Below the pieces are notes generated by a model. It did no database searches. It worked only from the letters and a program-made list of their open reading frames with translations, and was not told the origin of the DNA. From Amaranthus tricolor (taxonomy: Eukaryota > Streptophyta > Magnoliopsida > Caryophyllales > Amaranthaceae): a stretch of DNA of 64,000 nt. The stretch is taken from positions 23,199,647 to 23,263,646 of the forward strand of contig NC_080057.1 in assembly GCF_026212465.1 (NCBI RefSeq). The letters run 5' to 3'. The position numbers were made by a program, and so were the translations under genes. Shown here in pieces: positions 1-13,100 of this stretch (position 1 is its first letter; each line of letters begins with the position of its first letter).

Positions 1-110
1 GTCTCATGTGTCAGATACAACCACATCGCCAAAACCTCAATGCCAAAATATAAAAACGAAGATTTAGAATATGAAATTGAAAAATATGGAAGGGATATAC
101 GAGGGTTCAC

Positions 111-3100
111 CTGTGGGAACGGGTACAATCACCATTTCCGCCTTCCAGACATCAACTAAATCACATCCACCTTTAAGCTGCTGTCAGAACAAGATGGTCA
201 AGTTTCTGTTTACAGAAAAAACATAACTAAGCCAAAGTAACTTAAAGATAACCACAGATATTATTATATTTTATTTTAGAAAAACAAAGAAATTTTTGAT
301 ATTAAAGTCAATTTTCAGTGCTTCACCCATCCAAATTAGTCCTAAATTTTAATTAATAGAGTGATCCCAGATTCCCAACCAACCCAGTTTTGGGGGATGT
401 CCACAAAGCAGTCTCGAGTTCTACTTTCTTGTTTTGTTCAGTCTATGATTCCGTAGAAATTTGGGATTATTCCAGAAAAATCACATGTAGAGTTAAGTTG
501 GGAAAACTGGTCAAAATTTGGGAATGGTAATACAAATTCAATCAACACATTCGAGAAATGACTAATTCGCTTGAAAAAAATCATACTTGCCTTTTGCAAA
601 ATGGATTCAATACGATTCAGCAGTCTTTGTGAACGTTTCTTCTGTGACCCCCGCAAAATACAAGCACCAACCCATAACATCTTATTAATGTCATCCCGAG
701 ATTCAATGGATTCACAGTTCTCCAAAAGCCTTGTGACATGCTTAGTCAAATCAGTCCGTGAATCACAACGACGACAATAGTATTCAGTGTCTAGCCCAAT
801 ACTTCCTCCAACTGTCCCAGCCATATAAGATCTGAGAGCACAGTTAATATGAGCCGCATGGCCGCAGATTAAATCATCATGAACTGTTGCCTCACATCGA
901 ATGAAGCTGTAGCCTCCATAAGCCAAATCTATGGTTTTACAACACAATATACAACAACACTCTCGACAGAATCCAGGTTCGCTGCAGCAAACATCACAAG
1001 ATTGGGTAGGTTTTACAGCAGGAGAAATCTGGTCATTTTCCACAAGGCTGGAGCAAATTATATTACCAGCCTTACAGCCTACAGCACCAGGAAGCATATT
1101 GAGTGGAGACTGCTCTGCCATTTCTTCGGATGATATGTGAAAAGAGCCATGTTCATCTAAAATAGCAAAATCAACACAAGGAACGTCTAAAATTAACTTT
1201 AGACAGTTGAAAACAACCATGGCTCAAACATTATGGAGAAATCATCCACCCCCCCCCCCCCCCCCCCAACAGAATGTCAATATAGAACACATCAACTAAT
1301 AAACTATAAGCACACCGACATATGAGCCCACAGCAAATGACTATCAAATCTTTTTGACTGTAGGACTCATGCATTGGGAAGGGACCATCACAAACCTCTT
1401 AAGCAAAATGCTTTATCCTTAGGAAGCACTCCTTTTAAATAAATACACAGAACTATTTAGCACATTGGTTCTGTGATGTATAGTGCACTTAAATCTATTA
1501 GACAGCACCCACACACAAGTCCTCTTGGCATGATAATGAATTCACTGTATAATCCTCCATAGCCCAACTTGGAATATCAGCTTAAAAATTAGTTGTATAT
1601 AAAGTGCAAGGCGCCCCTAACTCCTAGTAGAAGGGTTTCTAGAGCCAAAACATGAAGCACAAAGTGAAGAAGCAGACATCAAACTTACATGTAATTTGAT
1701 TTCCATCATCAACAGACAATCACGGTATACTTTCTTTACTTAAAGCGGGATAGTTGTTCAAGAAGGAAGGGAAGTGTAATGCCTTGCAGGGTGGGTCTAA
1801 AAGTGTAAAATAAAAGGAGGTCAAAAAAGAGCAGTGGGCGTCATAGTTGCACTTGCACCTAGCAAATTGCGACTCTGTCTTTTTGTCCTTGCTACTTTCT
1901 ATGAAGTTACGCAATAACAGCTTGCTGTACTCGGAGCTAGGCCTGGCCCAAGTGTGCTTTCCATGTGAAGGCTAAGATGTTGGCGATAACTTGATGAACA
2001 TAATATACATGCGGATAAATCCAAAAATAGCTTACTTTACAATATATATAAACTTTTAATAAAAAAATGGTCAAACTCAGTATATAATTAGTGCCAAAGT
2101 TAAAATGGTGCAACTAAAAAGAATACGGAAGCAGGAGTAATCAAACATTGTTCTCCATATTAATCAAACTAAAAGGACACTGAAAATAAAAGCAGGTTTA
2201 GAATAGAAAAATTAGTATACATCTCCCAAAAAGGGAGAGAAAAAGAATGAAAAAATGTGGTAAAGAAAGAGAAAAGAAGCAAAAAACAACTGAGAAGGTA
2301 AAGAAAGTAACAACAACATGACACTATCCCAATACCAAGTCGCTCTTGCGTAGGCGAGATTTTGGGGATGGAATATACGTAACCTTACCCTTAAAATAAC
2401 AAAAGAAGTTGTTTCAGATTAATTGCTAATTGCTAATTGCAAACATCATATATAATTTCATATAAATAAGAAAGGTAATTAAACATTAAAAGTAAGAAGC
2501 TAAGTGAGGAAAGCATGTTATGATAGTAAGCAGCTGATCAACAAAAGCAAAGCACGCCTATGAGGGTGACAAGTAGGTATAAAAGGAATCAACAAATCAA
2601 ATGAAAGAATGAACAAATAGATCCTAATCTACGACATTTAATCAATGCCTCCACACGGTGGTAAAAGGATTGCCAAATCTATGTCACATTAAAAGGGAAG
2701 TAGAAAATGGGATAGCTAAGATAGTTTAGCCCTTAATACTCTTTCAACCTAGCCATAAATTGATCATAATTGGAAATATAATACCAACAAAAAGATATCT
2801 CCATACATTAATTAGATTATTGACGCCTTTTCTATCTTCATTAGATACGTTGGAGTTGTAGAATATCATCATCAATTTTTTTGTATTGCTAATGCTAGGC
2901 AAAAAGTTCAATTTATAAGTTAATAAGAATCTTATACGTTATAAATATCAAATTTTCATTTCAACAATTTGAAAATCCATGAAATTTGGTTTGATACCAA
3001 GAAGCTCTTTCTAGAAAATTGAATGAGTGAATACTTGAAAATGCCAACTAAACTCCAGGGATCATGATACCTTAAACGTCGTTTATTTCAATTAATAACA

Positions 3101-6100
3101 ATAACAAACTCAAGATTCTAAATTACACAAGAACTAGGAAGCATATCAACTAGAATCTATGTTGGAAACAAATTCAAGTTTCGATGTCCGACTCGAGCCA
3201 AACTCTCAGACTCGTGAATATTTCAAAATTAAGCACACAAGGAAACTTTTTGAAATTTAGATATGGATACGACGATATTTATATTTGTATGTCCGCTCAT
3301 CTTTTTGAGTCCCCCAAGTTCAAACTTTCAATCCACCTTAGTGATTCACTAATAACTCGGCGTTGCACAAGCACAAACTATCTTAAACAATTCTCTTTCA
3401 TCTTCTCCTTAATAATTGCTCCTAAATCATTTCTTATATCTTCAAATTCAATTTTATCCCTTAAGGTATTTTTGTTCAACTATTAAATCATTCTCATTTC
3501 TGCTACTACCATCATCCTACTATGATTATTTCTAAAATCTCAACAATTCAATTTATATAGTAGCATTGGTCTAATAGTCTTCTGATAAAAATACGTTTTA
3601 GCCACTTACCTTGATTACATAATAGACCAGTAGTTGCATTCCATCTTAGCCACTTACCCTTAATTTTATGAGTCACATCTTGTTGGATTTCCCACTATTT
3701 TAAAATATGAACCCAAAATATTTTAAAAGTCTACTTGGAGTAATTTCTTTTTCCTTTAACTTTATAGTTTTCTACTAATCTCACTTGTGCTAAAATGACA
3801 CTTCATATACTCCTTACTCATACTATATTTAAATCATCATGAATCCAACTCTTATCTTCATCGTTCTAACTTGGTGTTTGCCCCTTTGCGTTAGCATCTA
3901 CCAAAACATGTCTTAAGAAAATATGCACTAAGGCACGTCTACCTAGAATTATCGAGTTATCTCATCTAGAATCGTTGTAAAAAGAAAAGAGCTTAGGGAT
4001 GAGCTATGGTGAAGGCCAATTGTATTTGAAAAATCATTTATTACCCCTCCAAATATGGTAACTTTTGTCTTCACGTCTCAATGCATATCTTACACTATAT
4101 TAATGCATTTCCTACAAATAACCTTCTTTGTCATTGCCATCAAAGTCCTTCTCTTAATACCTCATTGTATGCCATCTCCAAATTAAAAGGAAATCAAGTG
4201 CAAGTCATTTATACAACCTCTATATAACTCCACCATTTGTCTCATCATATGAAACTGCTTTCATCATAGAATTTTTAGGCATAAATTCAAATTAATTATC
4301 TGATATTTCCTCATACAATTTTTTATCACTCTTTTTCATAATTTTATAGTATGGCTCGAGCTTTATCCTCAACAATTGAAGGTCTTGAAGCAATCTTGGA
4401 CATCTTTGTTCTTTCTTGTAAATGGATACTTCTTCATTCGTTGGCCATTTGGATTGAACTCCAAATTTTGTTGAAAAAAAACAGCCATTCAAGTAACTCC
4501 AATAAACCTTAAGCATTTTCTTGCCTTAATAGGTGTATTATCAGCCCACATTGTTTTCTTAAGCTTTATTTGCTTTAAAGCCCCCTTAAACTATGACTTC
4601 TTTACTCTTTGCATAGATTGTTTATTTTCTTCCTTGAGAATGATGATTATGTCTCTAATAACATATTTTGCTATCCATGAAATAACTCTTCAAAATACTC
4701 TCTCAATCAATGTCCCCCGTCCTGGATTTAAATGTTATTTTCTTTATCTTTAATACTATACTATAGCTAAATCTTTAGTTTTTGCTTGCCTCCTCTTTGC
4801 TACATACTTGTTTTTCTCCTTCTATAGTATCTAATTTGTCAAACATCTCTTTGAAAACCCTTTATTTTGCCTCTCTAACTGCTACTTTTCCTTTGGTTTC
4901 AATTTTCAGATACTCTGATAAGTTTTCACCATCACTGCATTTTCTTAAAGCATGACTGTATTCTTTGTCTCTTTGCTGCTGCCTTTACCTCCTCATTTCA
5001 CTAACATGTATCCTTCTTTACCACAATATATCCCCCAATTCTCTTGAAATCGCCTTAGTTATTTGAGTAATACAAATTTTCATCTCAGTCTGAAATGTCT
5101 TCGTATTCGAACCCATCTCCAATTAGCTTCTTTAGCACGACAAAAACTTTACCAATATCCTCTTTCATAGACTTCCTTTTTCCTTTGTTCTTTCTTTTAA
5201 GAAAACATTCAGAAAAAGTTTAAACTGAGTGGCCACACAATCTCGTTTAAGCAACTACCTCTACATATCCTCTAGTCAACAAGTAGTCAATTTGAATTGT
5301 GTTTATTCTAGCTCTAAATGTCAACAAACTAACACAACAATTAAATGAAAAATGCATATTAAATAAATAATAGTTCATATTATACTAAATTATAATGTAC
5401 TGATATAAATTTGTTGTGTGCATGCGTGAATGTAAATATCAGAGTCCCGTGACTTGAAGTTTCAGTCAATGATGGATTTGATTCTTTGACATGAGTCTTA
5501 CTCAGTCTTACTCCTTTGACAAGTGTCTATCATGGACACAGGAATCAGTTTCTAGGTAACATAAAGCATCAAAATTCAAAACCACATATTGATTGGTTTA
5601 TAAATAGAAAAACTGCATCAATGTTAATGCCGGCTTAACCATCATCATTATCACCCCCAGACCATCATAGAGGCTATGCTAACTAAACCCATACTTAAAA
5701 GATGCCAACAAAACTCCCTACATTATAAAGCCAATATTACAAAAGTAGCATAAAAAGGCATTCAAATGTAAGGTCATGTTCTAGAATAATAAAAAAAAGA
5801 AAGTAAAGAAAAAGTAAATAAAACAACTTCAGGTGAAGCAAGTTGTATCATCAATCCAAATGCCTGTTCACTTATCACCAAGAATAAATGCTCACCTTTC
5901 AAAAGATAAGCCTGTTTTGAAGGTATCTTCCAACTGAATGATGAAAAAAAGGCTTTGACATCAGTACCAGGGAACATGGCTCGAACATATTGTTCAACTG
6001 AAAGCTTGCTTGCAAATCCATCCTTCTTGCGCTTAGATTTCTGGAAACGCAATGGGAGATACAAGTATCTGTCAAGATAGAATCCAGAATTAGCCACTCT

Positions 6101-6313
6101 TTTGCCAACTCTCCATCCCCACATATCACCGGGGCTCGGCCAATTCGCAGGTGCATATGGAAGACCTTCTCCACCCTCCTGAGGTAATACCGGCCAAAGA
6201 AGCAAACCGTTTTCCCTTATCTCAGTCATACATCCATTACTAGCATCAGCAATATCAACTTCCATCAATTGCTCACCACGTCCTGAGGCCTCTTCGATTT
6301 CACATGTCATCAT
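111..6313 (-). CDS. Oberon/PHD-type zinc-finger protein (partial, 3' end off window)
   Basis: Three exons are supported: 5896-6313, 591-1186 (or 591-1156) and 111-180 (or 111-177). The gene continues past base 1. Exon 1 (139 codons from the ATG at 6313) carries a plant-specific N-terminal domain seen in PHD-finger proteins of the AT3G52100/AT3G08020 type, with motifs GEGLPYAPANWPSPGDMW and FASKLSVEQYV. Exon 2 holds the Cys/His-rich zinc-binding part: CDVCC, CCILCCKTID, an HDDLICGHAAHINCALR segment and YYCRRCDSRTDL. Exon 3 gives QLKGGCDLVDVWK, the expected continuation. Phases fit: exon 1 ends in phase 1 and either exon 2 acceptor accepts it. Exon 2 ends at AAAAG before GCAAGT, so intron 2 appears to be a GC-AG intron. 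Such proteins are nuclear and probably read chromatin; the exact function is unknown. The start at 6313 is followed directly by a second in-frame ATG. Intron 1 is 4.7 kb and holds a LINE. Confidence 0.82.
1249..1267. repeat. 19-bp homopolymer C tract
   Basis: Nineteen C in a row on the plus strand. In the PHD transcript this is a G run lying 62-92 nt upstream of the two possible exon 2 acceptors. It is probably length-variable and could be mis-sequenced. Confidence 0.95.
2290..5345 (-). mobile_element. Decayed, 5'-truncated LINE (L1-like) in PHD intron 1
   Basis: Reading the minus strand in shifting frames gives a colinear trail of plant LINE ORF2. In order there is an endonuclease end (TQIDYFLTR-like, about 5280-5330), a linker rich in EAKKAVREAK-like and LDTKEGEK-like sequence (about 4800-4990), an RT start resembling NYRGIKL (about 4300-4380) and a C-terminal tail resembling DKIRNEDIRNDLGAIIKEKMKENCLRW (about 3330-3470). 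The 3' UTR near 2290-2400 has the common plant LINE end, with a GTAAGGTTACGTATA-like motif and GTTGTTGTT at the tip. Many stops and frameshifts are present. The upstream endonuclease is missing, so the copy is 5'-truncated. The ends are approximate. Confidence 0.75.
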
Positions 6314-8040
6314 GACAGAGTGAATGATCGGTTGTTATCTAATGCTGCACAAATGTATGTTAATAATGACATCAAGCATACTGCAAATAATCACATATTT
6401 AATAAACTAGCAAACTACGCCTCTTACACTATATATAACCAGATCGTATGTAAAATACAAACCACATACTCCACAACATTTGTAACTGGTTACTAATAGA
6501 TGTAAGCTACAGTATTACATAGCTCCATCTTTTTGACGACATAACGTTATAAGAATTGTCAAGAGTAAGGACATAATCATTATCTACTCTAAAATGGATA
6601 ATATCTTTTCTTCTCTCGCATCATCAATTTATTTCATATTGCAATAAACATCAAAAACAATGCCAAATCTCAAAAGAAAACTCGTTTTGCCAATTCCAAA
6701 ACATGCCCTAATCAAACTCATTTTTCCCTTATATTGATGAAACTGATCGGGGTACCTCCTAAATAAATTCTTTAAACTTGCCTACCAAAAATGATGTGTC
6801 ACCATGATGCCACTTGAACCTACATAAACCACTCCCAAACACCTCCACCTCATGGGAGATGAATATGTGAAAACATCTACATCAACACTATGTTTGGAGA
6901 ACATTTTGGGAAGGAAGGGAAGAGGACGGGAGGGAAGATTGGTGTGCTTTCCTTCAAAATCTTTCCTAACCTGAAAGGATTTGTTTTGTTTAAAATGTGA
7001 AGTTCTTGTTTCCAATTCCCTTCCCTTCATTTTGCTCTATTCCCTTATTGGCATGCGAGAAATGCAATTCCTTGTTCCCCTCCTTTACCTTTCCCTATGT
7101 TTCCTCTTATCCAAATATAGCCCCATTTTAAGTTTTGTTATCTATTTAAATAAATAAATTTTAAATTAAGTTGCATATAAATGATTCTTCATCCACCGCC
7201 CCTTCAAAATGTCAATTCTCCATTCTCAAATCAGAAACAACACTATTGTGCAAACACAACATAAGAAATACACCTAGAATCCGGCAATCACAATTGATTC
7301 CCAAAACAACTAATCCTACTAATCACTCAAACCTAACAACACCATAAACCTGCAACCACAATAAAGATCATAACCATTAACAAATACTCTTCAATCCCTG
7401 GATTTGCTACAGTTTTCATCAATAATCCGTCCAACTAACATTGGAAACGATGATGACGATGATGATGATTCCGTCTAACTAAATTTAATACTTTTCCTTA
7501 AAGAAAATCCTACACTGTCTCCTAAATTCCCATCGACACATTTTATTCCTCATTACAGCTCCAAATTAAAATGTTCTGTCTTATTTTCCATAACCCAAAA
7601 GACAAATTGCACTTGTTACAAAATCAAGGGACAACGGAGTACAAATAAGCAAACAAGAGACAAAGAAAAAAAAACCCTATAAACTAAAATCAGAGAGAAC
7701 AAGAAAATCAAATCCAAATTTGAAGACTGACAATTGCTGACATTGAAATCACAGCCCCAATTCAATAGTATTTGACAATTGACATAAACCTATAAGGTTT
7801 TATACAAGATTGTAAGACACCTTACCATAAGGAAAAAAAAACAGTAATTAGCTGTTGGAGAAAATTGGCGGCTGCTAAATTGCGGGCTGACCGGCGGAAT
7901 GAAGCTTTACCGTAGAGATGGTCGGATGCTGAGTTTGGTAAATAGCTGGCGAAGGCGGACGCCGGCTAACAACTGCCGGAGAGAGAATGTGAGAATGAGT
8001 GCGGCGGTTTCAGACAACTGCGTCCCGACTTTCGGCCCTT
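6314..8040 (-). promoter_or_regulatory. 5' UTR, leader intron and likely promoter of the PHD gene
   Basis: No coding sequence is seen here. A strong donor (ATG before GTAAGG on the minus strand, exon edge 7826) and an acceptor (GTGCAG before 6344) would make a leader intron between a non-coding exon around 7826-8030 and the ATG at 6313. The GC-rich stretch 7870-8040 looks like a leader and core promoter compared with its AT-rich surroundings. This is inferred from splice signals only; a transcript would settle it. Confidence 0.4.
6886..7131. repeat. Possible small inverted-repeat element
   Basis: Purine-rich GGGAAGGAAGGGAAG-type sequence is followed by the pyrimidine-rich counterpart. The outer ends, CTATGTTTGGAGAA and (reverse complement) GGCTATATTTGGATAA, are imperfect inverted repeats. 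No clear target duplication was found. Confidence 0.35.
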
Positions 8041-8984
8041 TGGGTTTGCTTGAGGCCCATACAAGGTTCTTCAAATTAGAGATTAATTTTTAAAACATTC
8101 TAAACCTAATAAAATTTTATTTAGTTTTTGGACTCCTAATCTAGATTATTGTAGCAAACTATATACTTGGACAAAAAATCTATGTAAATAGAAATATTTT
8201 TTTTAGGTTGTATATAAAACTAAGAAAAATATGAAGATATCATTAATATATGGTAGAAAAATATATATATTGTAAGTATGATTTACTCTGATAAGATAAG
8301 AATAAAAGTAACTAGGTTTAAAGTAGAAAAAGCATAGTGTATCCTTAAATACCGTTATTTTCTTTGACGATTTTGCCCTCACTTCACTCTTGTTCGGTTA
8401 TTGTAACTATCACATTTTCCTTTTAACTCAATCTACCATTTATTGCCACTATTAAAACCTAACAACATCAACGATTTATTGATAATGGACGACAAATCAA
8501 GCTACCTCAAAGAGGTACAATTTTTTCGACATTTTAGAATGTGGCTAAATAGTATTTCATCCTTGGGTCAAATGCGTCCTAAGCATGTTCATTTAGGCTC
8601 ATTTCATTTGAGGACAAACATACGCAAAAAGTGCTTCCTCCAACAAATTTCACGGTTTGTAAATTTTATTTTTTTTGTATTTAAAAAGGAATATATTAAC
8701 TGCACACTTTATATTCTTTTATAGACATAAAATTAAGATGATCCACAAGATTGTAAACCAACTCCAGTATTCTTTCTTGCACAATTGAACACCACAACTA
8801 TCAAAAAATTTAGGGATCACAATGGATTCTAGTCTTCCTCATATTCGTTTTACAGGAAGTGTATTTCAAAGTTTAATACCTTAGGAATTTGGGTCGGATG
8901 ATCCTCCGATAAATGTGCAAATATAGGTTAAAAATAACTTAAATCCATAAATCCTTTCGAGTCTTTTACTATCAGTCTATATCT
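8041..8984. other. Intergenic, nothing recognised
   Basis: AT-rich DNA between the PHD promoter and a LINE fragment. The longest reading frame (8443-8724) has no family resemblance and I do not call it a gene. Confidence 0.6.
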
Positions 8985-9370
8985 CAGAATAGTGAGATAT
9001 ATCCAACAAGGTGTGATCCATAAGATCAAGTGTGGATTACAAAAATAAAGGACGTCGAGTAGGATATTATGTAATCTAGGTGTATTACTAAAGTGTCTAT
9101 TTAACTAGCACTACTATATGGATCAGAATGTTAGTTAAAAAGAATCATAATAAAAATATTGGAATAGCAACATGCAAATGTTAAAAAGAATGAGGGAGAA
9201 TACTTTGTGGGATAGGATTAAAATATAAAGACATATGAATAGATTTTTGGTGTTGCAACTATTGAAAATGAGATTAAAGAAAACTACCTATGGTTAATGC
9301 AGGTGCAACGATAGTATTAGAAAACCAATAAGAATAATAGAAAGCTGAAACTTGAAATACCAACTTAATA
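8985..9370 (+). mobile_element. LINE reverse-transcriptase C-terminal fragment
   Basis: The plus strand read with frame changes gives IKCGLQK, then MLKRMRENTLWDRIK, then IRKPIRI. These match in order the C-terminal tail of plant L1-type LINE ORF2 (GWLKWR, MLRWMCGNTRRDRIRN, RRPI). It lies about 800 bp downstream of the PARP2 stop codon. Confidence 0.6.
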
Positions 9371-10145
9371 GTTCAATAACTTAATAAGTTAATACAACTA
9401 CTTAACATGTTACACATTAATTTCAGATATCAACTTCAATAGATTTAAAAACCAACTTTAAATAGGTTATAATGCAATTTTTTTTTATGTTTTTTTTTTA
9501 ATTATAAAATATTGATGGGCTGGGACTAAAAAGTCGTCTCAGTAAAAGACGATCTCTCAAGATACAAGTTAAGCTTAAAATTGATTAAAGTTAAATTACC
9601 ACTAAATGAATAATGTTCTCAAAAAGATCTTAGTAATTTTGAATCAAATTACTTGCAAATTTAACTCAAAATGATTCAACCAAATCCAAACTTAACAAGC
9701 TTACCCACTCCGACTCAAATCCAAATCGTACAACCTACACCATTGACATCGAAGCATAATCTCAATATGCAGCGATAAATCTCTCAAAAAAGGCACACAA
9801 TTACTTAATCGCAATCGAAACGAAAGAACTCATTCTAGCTTACAAACAAGTAACAAAAAGAAATTAATTTTCTTACAGCAATTAGTATGGCGACTAATTT
9901 GATTTCATCTTATTAAAACTAATTCTAAATTACAACTTCTCGAGCCACCATCAAAAAGCCAAATCTAGGGGCATTTCGAATAATTACAGAAAAATACAAC
10001 TAGGCATATAGAACGAATATACACGCTATTCAGCTTAAAGTCATCGTTATGAGCTCCTCCATTCTATGATAATATTTACACACCTCATTGGTGCGGTTGT
10101 ACGTGCCAGGCTGCCAGCTAGGGCGGAATCACTTGTTGAAGCTGC
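9371..10145. other. Intergenic and PARP2 3' UTR side
   Basis: AT-rich. It contains a short GTCGTCTCAGTAAAAGACGA palindrome-like stretch near 9532, typical of the MITE families further right. The PARP2 3' UTR must lie just left of 10146, but its end is not visible. Confidence 0.5.
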
Positions 10146-13100
10146 TTAAGATGCGTACTTGAAATTGACTTGAACAACATAGCGCATTCGTATCTGATCT
10201 ACGTTGTAAACTATGTATTCATTGTAACGTAGAGAAACCTGAAGTTATTTATGTATGAGAACAGGCGTAATGTGAAGTCAAATCTATAGAACAAGAATGA
10301 GACACTCCAAAGTTCAAACTAAAATTGAAGTTCAGCTGGAACAAGTTTGACTGCTTACCTTGGATTCTTTCTTCTCTACTGGCTTTCCAAAGGGAACAAC
10401 AACACCATCGTCAAGCACTTTGGATTGGGACATATTCGGGGCAGTTGCACCTACTCCTTTTGTGCTGTTATGGAAAATCATCAATTTAAGGGTAATATTT
10501 TTCTGTGATTAGTTCGGTTGCACAAAACACATTACATCTATCTAGTGCCAAAGCAAAAGTTGAAGAACATACAAGCATAGAAGGAACTTTATGCATCATA
10601 TTCATATAATGGCATAGATCTCCAGGAATCAGGAACTCTATTATTTACATACGCATGAGCATAGAGTATAGACACAATAAACATATAAGATTAAGTGGGG
10701 ATATCCAACACTTCACCTTGGGTCCCAAAAAAGTGGGGATATCCAATAAAATGTGACCTAAAAGATTAATTGTGGGTGGCCAAAATGGAAAGCAACTACA
10801 AGGATAATATGTAATTGAGATGTGCCCCTAAAGCGCTACTATATGAATCCAATATTTAAGCTTTTAGGAAGCAAGGATCATCGTAGGAATATAAGTAGCC
10901 GAAATGCAGATGCTTAGATGGATGAATTGACATACTTTGAGGGATAGAAATCAAAACAAAAACAAAACAAAAGAAAAGGTTTAGGCGTCGCCTATTATGA
11001 GGATAAGATAAAAAATAATTTAAGATGGTGGGTATATAGAGTATTGATGAAGTGATAAGTGATAAGGAAGAAATAGGAACATGGGCCTTTAAAAATAGAG
11101 CGTGAAAGACCAAAAATGACATCGAGAGTAAATTTAGGAAATCGTATAAAGAACTTAGATTTACAAGTTGAGATGCTAAAAAATCAAAACGAATAGAGAA
11201 AGAAAGTTCATGTGAATGACCACTACATATGATCTACTAGTTCATTTAGTCAACCCAAATCTTTTAAGATTAAGGCTTTGGTATTGTTGGTGTTGATGAT
11301 GAGTGAAAGATGAAAACCAAGTACAAAGAGTTTTCAAGCTCTAGCACAACATTATTTTAAGGAACGAAAATGCCAAAGGTCATAGTGTCAGGAATGGAAA
11401 GCTAATTTTTTTTACTTGTTATGAAGACGTGTCATGAGTGGAAAGTGTCATATTGAACATATTAAGACAATCTATAAGCAACATAGAGACCTCACCTTAG
11501 CTTTCCAGCAGGTAATTTATCTGCATTGTAGTTTGCATAATGGAGCTCTTCCATCTCACCCAATGCCACCTAAAAAAGGAGAAACAATGCTATAATCAGA
11601 TAGCTAGACAAGGATATGACTCAGACACCAAGGTCTAAGAGTAGCGGTTTTCATTAGTTCCCCAACACAAACAGGTCATACAGGTCACAACAACTTAGAT
11701 GCACACCAACTCTTGGGTGTGTTATTTGTTAACCAAATGAAATAGGAATTAAGTCAAAGCTAAGGATATCAGAAATATGATTATTAAAGTACCAGCAGAC
11801 ATGATTCCATCTGAAAAGAAACTACTCCTAGTCCTCAGACTTTCCCCAAAAAAATAGAATTTCACTTCAAAGCATTTAAACACCATGAGCTAATGACTAC
11901 CTCACACAAAAGTAGAACGCCGGTAGGAGCTCCAGAAAAGGAACAACAATAGTTTGCACTCTTAGAAAACATGTCAGCAAAATACACCCCTTTGCCAAAC
12001 ATATAGCCTGTTGCAGGTGCTTCAGGTGGAGCAATACGCAACCCTGGATAATGAAACAAAAGTTGAGAAATAAAGAGAAAGAGAACTATTATCTGTAACA
12101 CATAAAATGACAAACCTGCTCATCTTTGATGGGATTCAGCAATTACCTTGAGATAAAATTCCAGTCCAGTTTGTTAGCCGAGAGCCATGCCATAACAGCA
12201 TTCTATTTTTTGTATTAGAGAACTGGTCGGAACAGTGACGCTAATCAGAGTGGAGGTAGACACTGAACATAATCTAATATCCAACGAGAAAACTGTGGAG
12301 TGAAGAGGGTGTAAAGTGGTAAACACTCGAGTAGAATACCTTTTTAAACCGTTCATCTTCTCCCTCTCTTGACACCCTAAATATTTGAGCAATTTTAACA
12401 GTATAGTTGGAATGTGTTTTGGCATGAGTATTCTTAGTATACTGCTGGATCTGAGCGGACAGAAAATCAATCAGTAATATATTTTTTCCATGTAATAGTA
12501 ATACTAACAGGATTCATCACTGCAGCAACGAGCAGATATACATGAGTAGACATTGAACCATTATAACCCGATTATAATGATTTGTAGTGGCAAAATAACT
12601 TTTTCCCCGCTGTTTTTATGGTGGCTGGTTTGCAACTCAAAATAATTATTTTTCTAATATTGTGTGACGGTGGTGGTTGCTACTAGTCATTGAATTTTTT
12701 GGAATTATATTGCAATGGTGGTGGTGTTTCCAACCAGTGGTGGCCTTGGTGTTGCAATTGGGTGTATATCCATTGGTCGTGGTCGGATTTTTAGAGTGGT
12801 ACTTACAAAAGGAGGAAAAAGGAATAGAGGGGAAAGGCTAGGGCATTGAAGAGTCAATTTGGTACAATAAATACTCGTTCTTTACATCATTTGATATGTA
12901 TTCTCAAATCTAATAAGAGGCATAGTCATAGAAGGGATTCTTTGACAGCTATTATAAACCTCAATTCTTCTTGCTTTTGAATTTTAATATTCTTTAGGAA
13001 AAATTACCTTGAATAATACAACATTTCAACTTTTTTCTTGTAATAATATCAACTATTGGTTAACCATGAATTATACAACTGTCATGGAAGAGGATAGGCC

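Noticed and set aside
7899..8093. 64-codon frame
   Set aside because: Lies antisense in the GC-rich leader of the PHD gene; no homology recognised.
8443..8724. 93-codon frame
   Set aside because: No domain, no splice context, AT-rich tail; chance frame.
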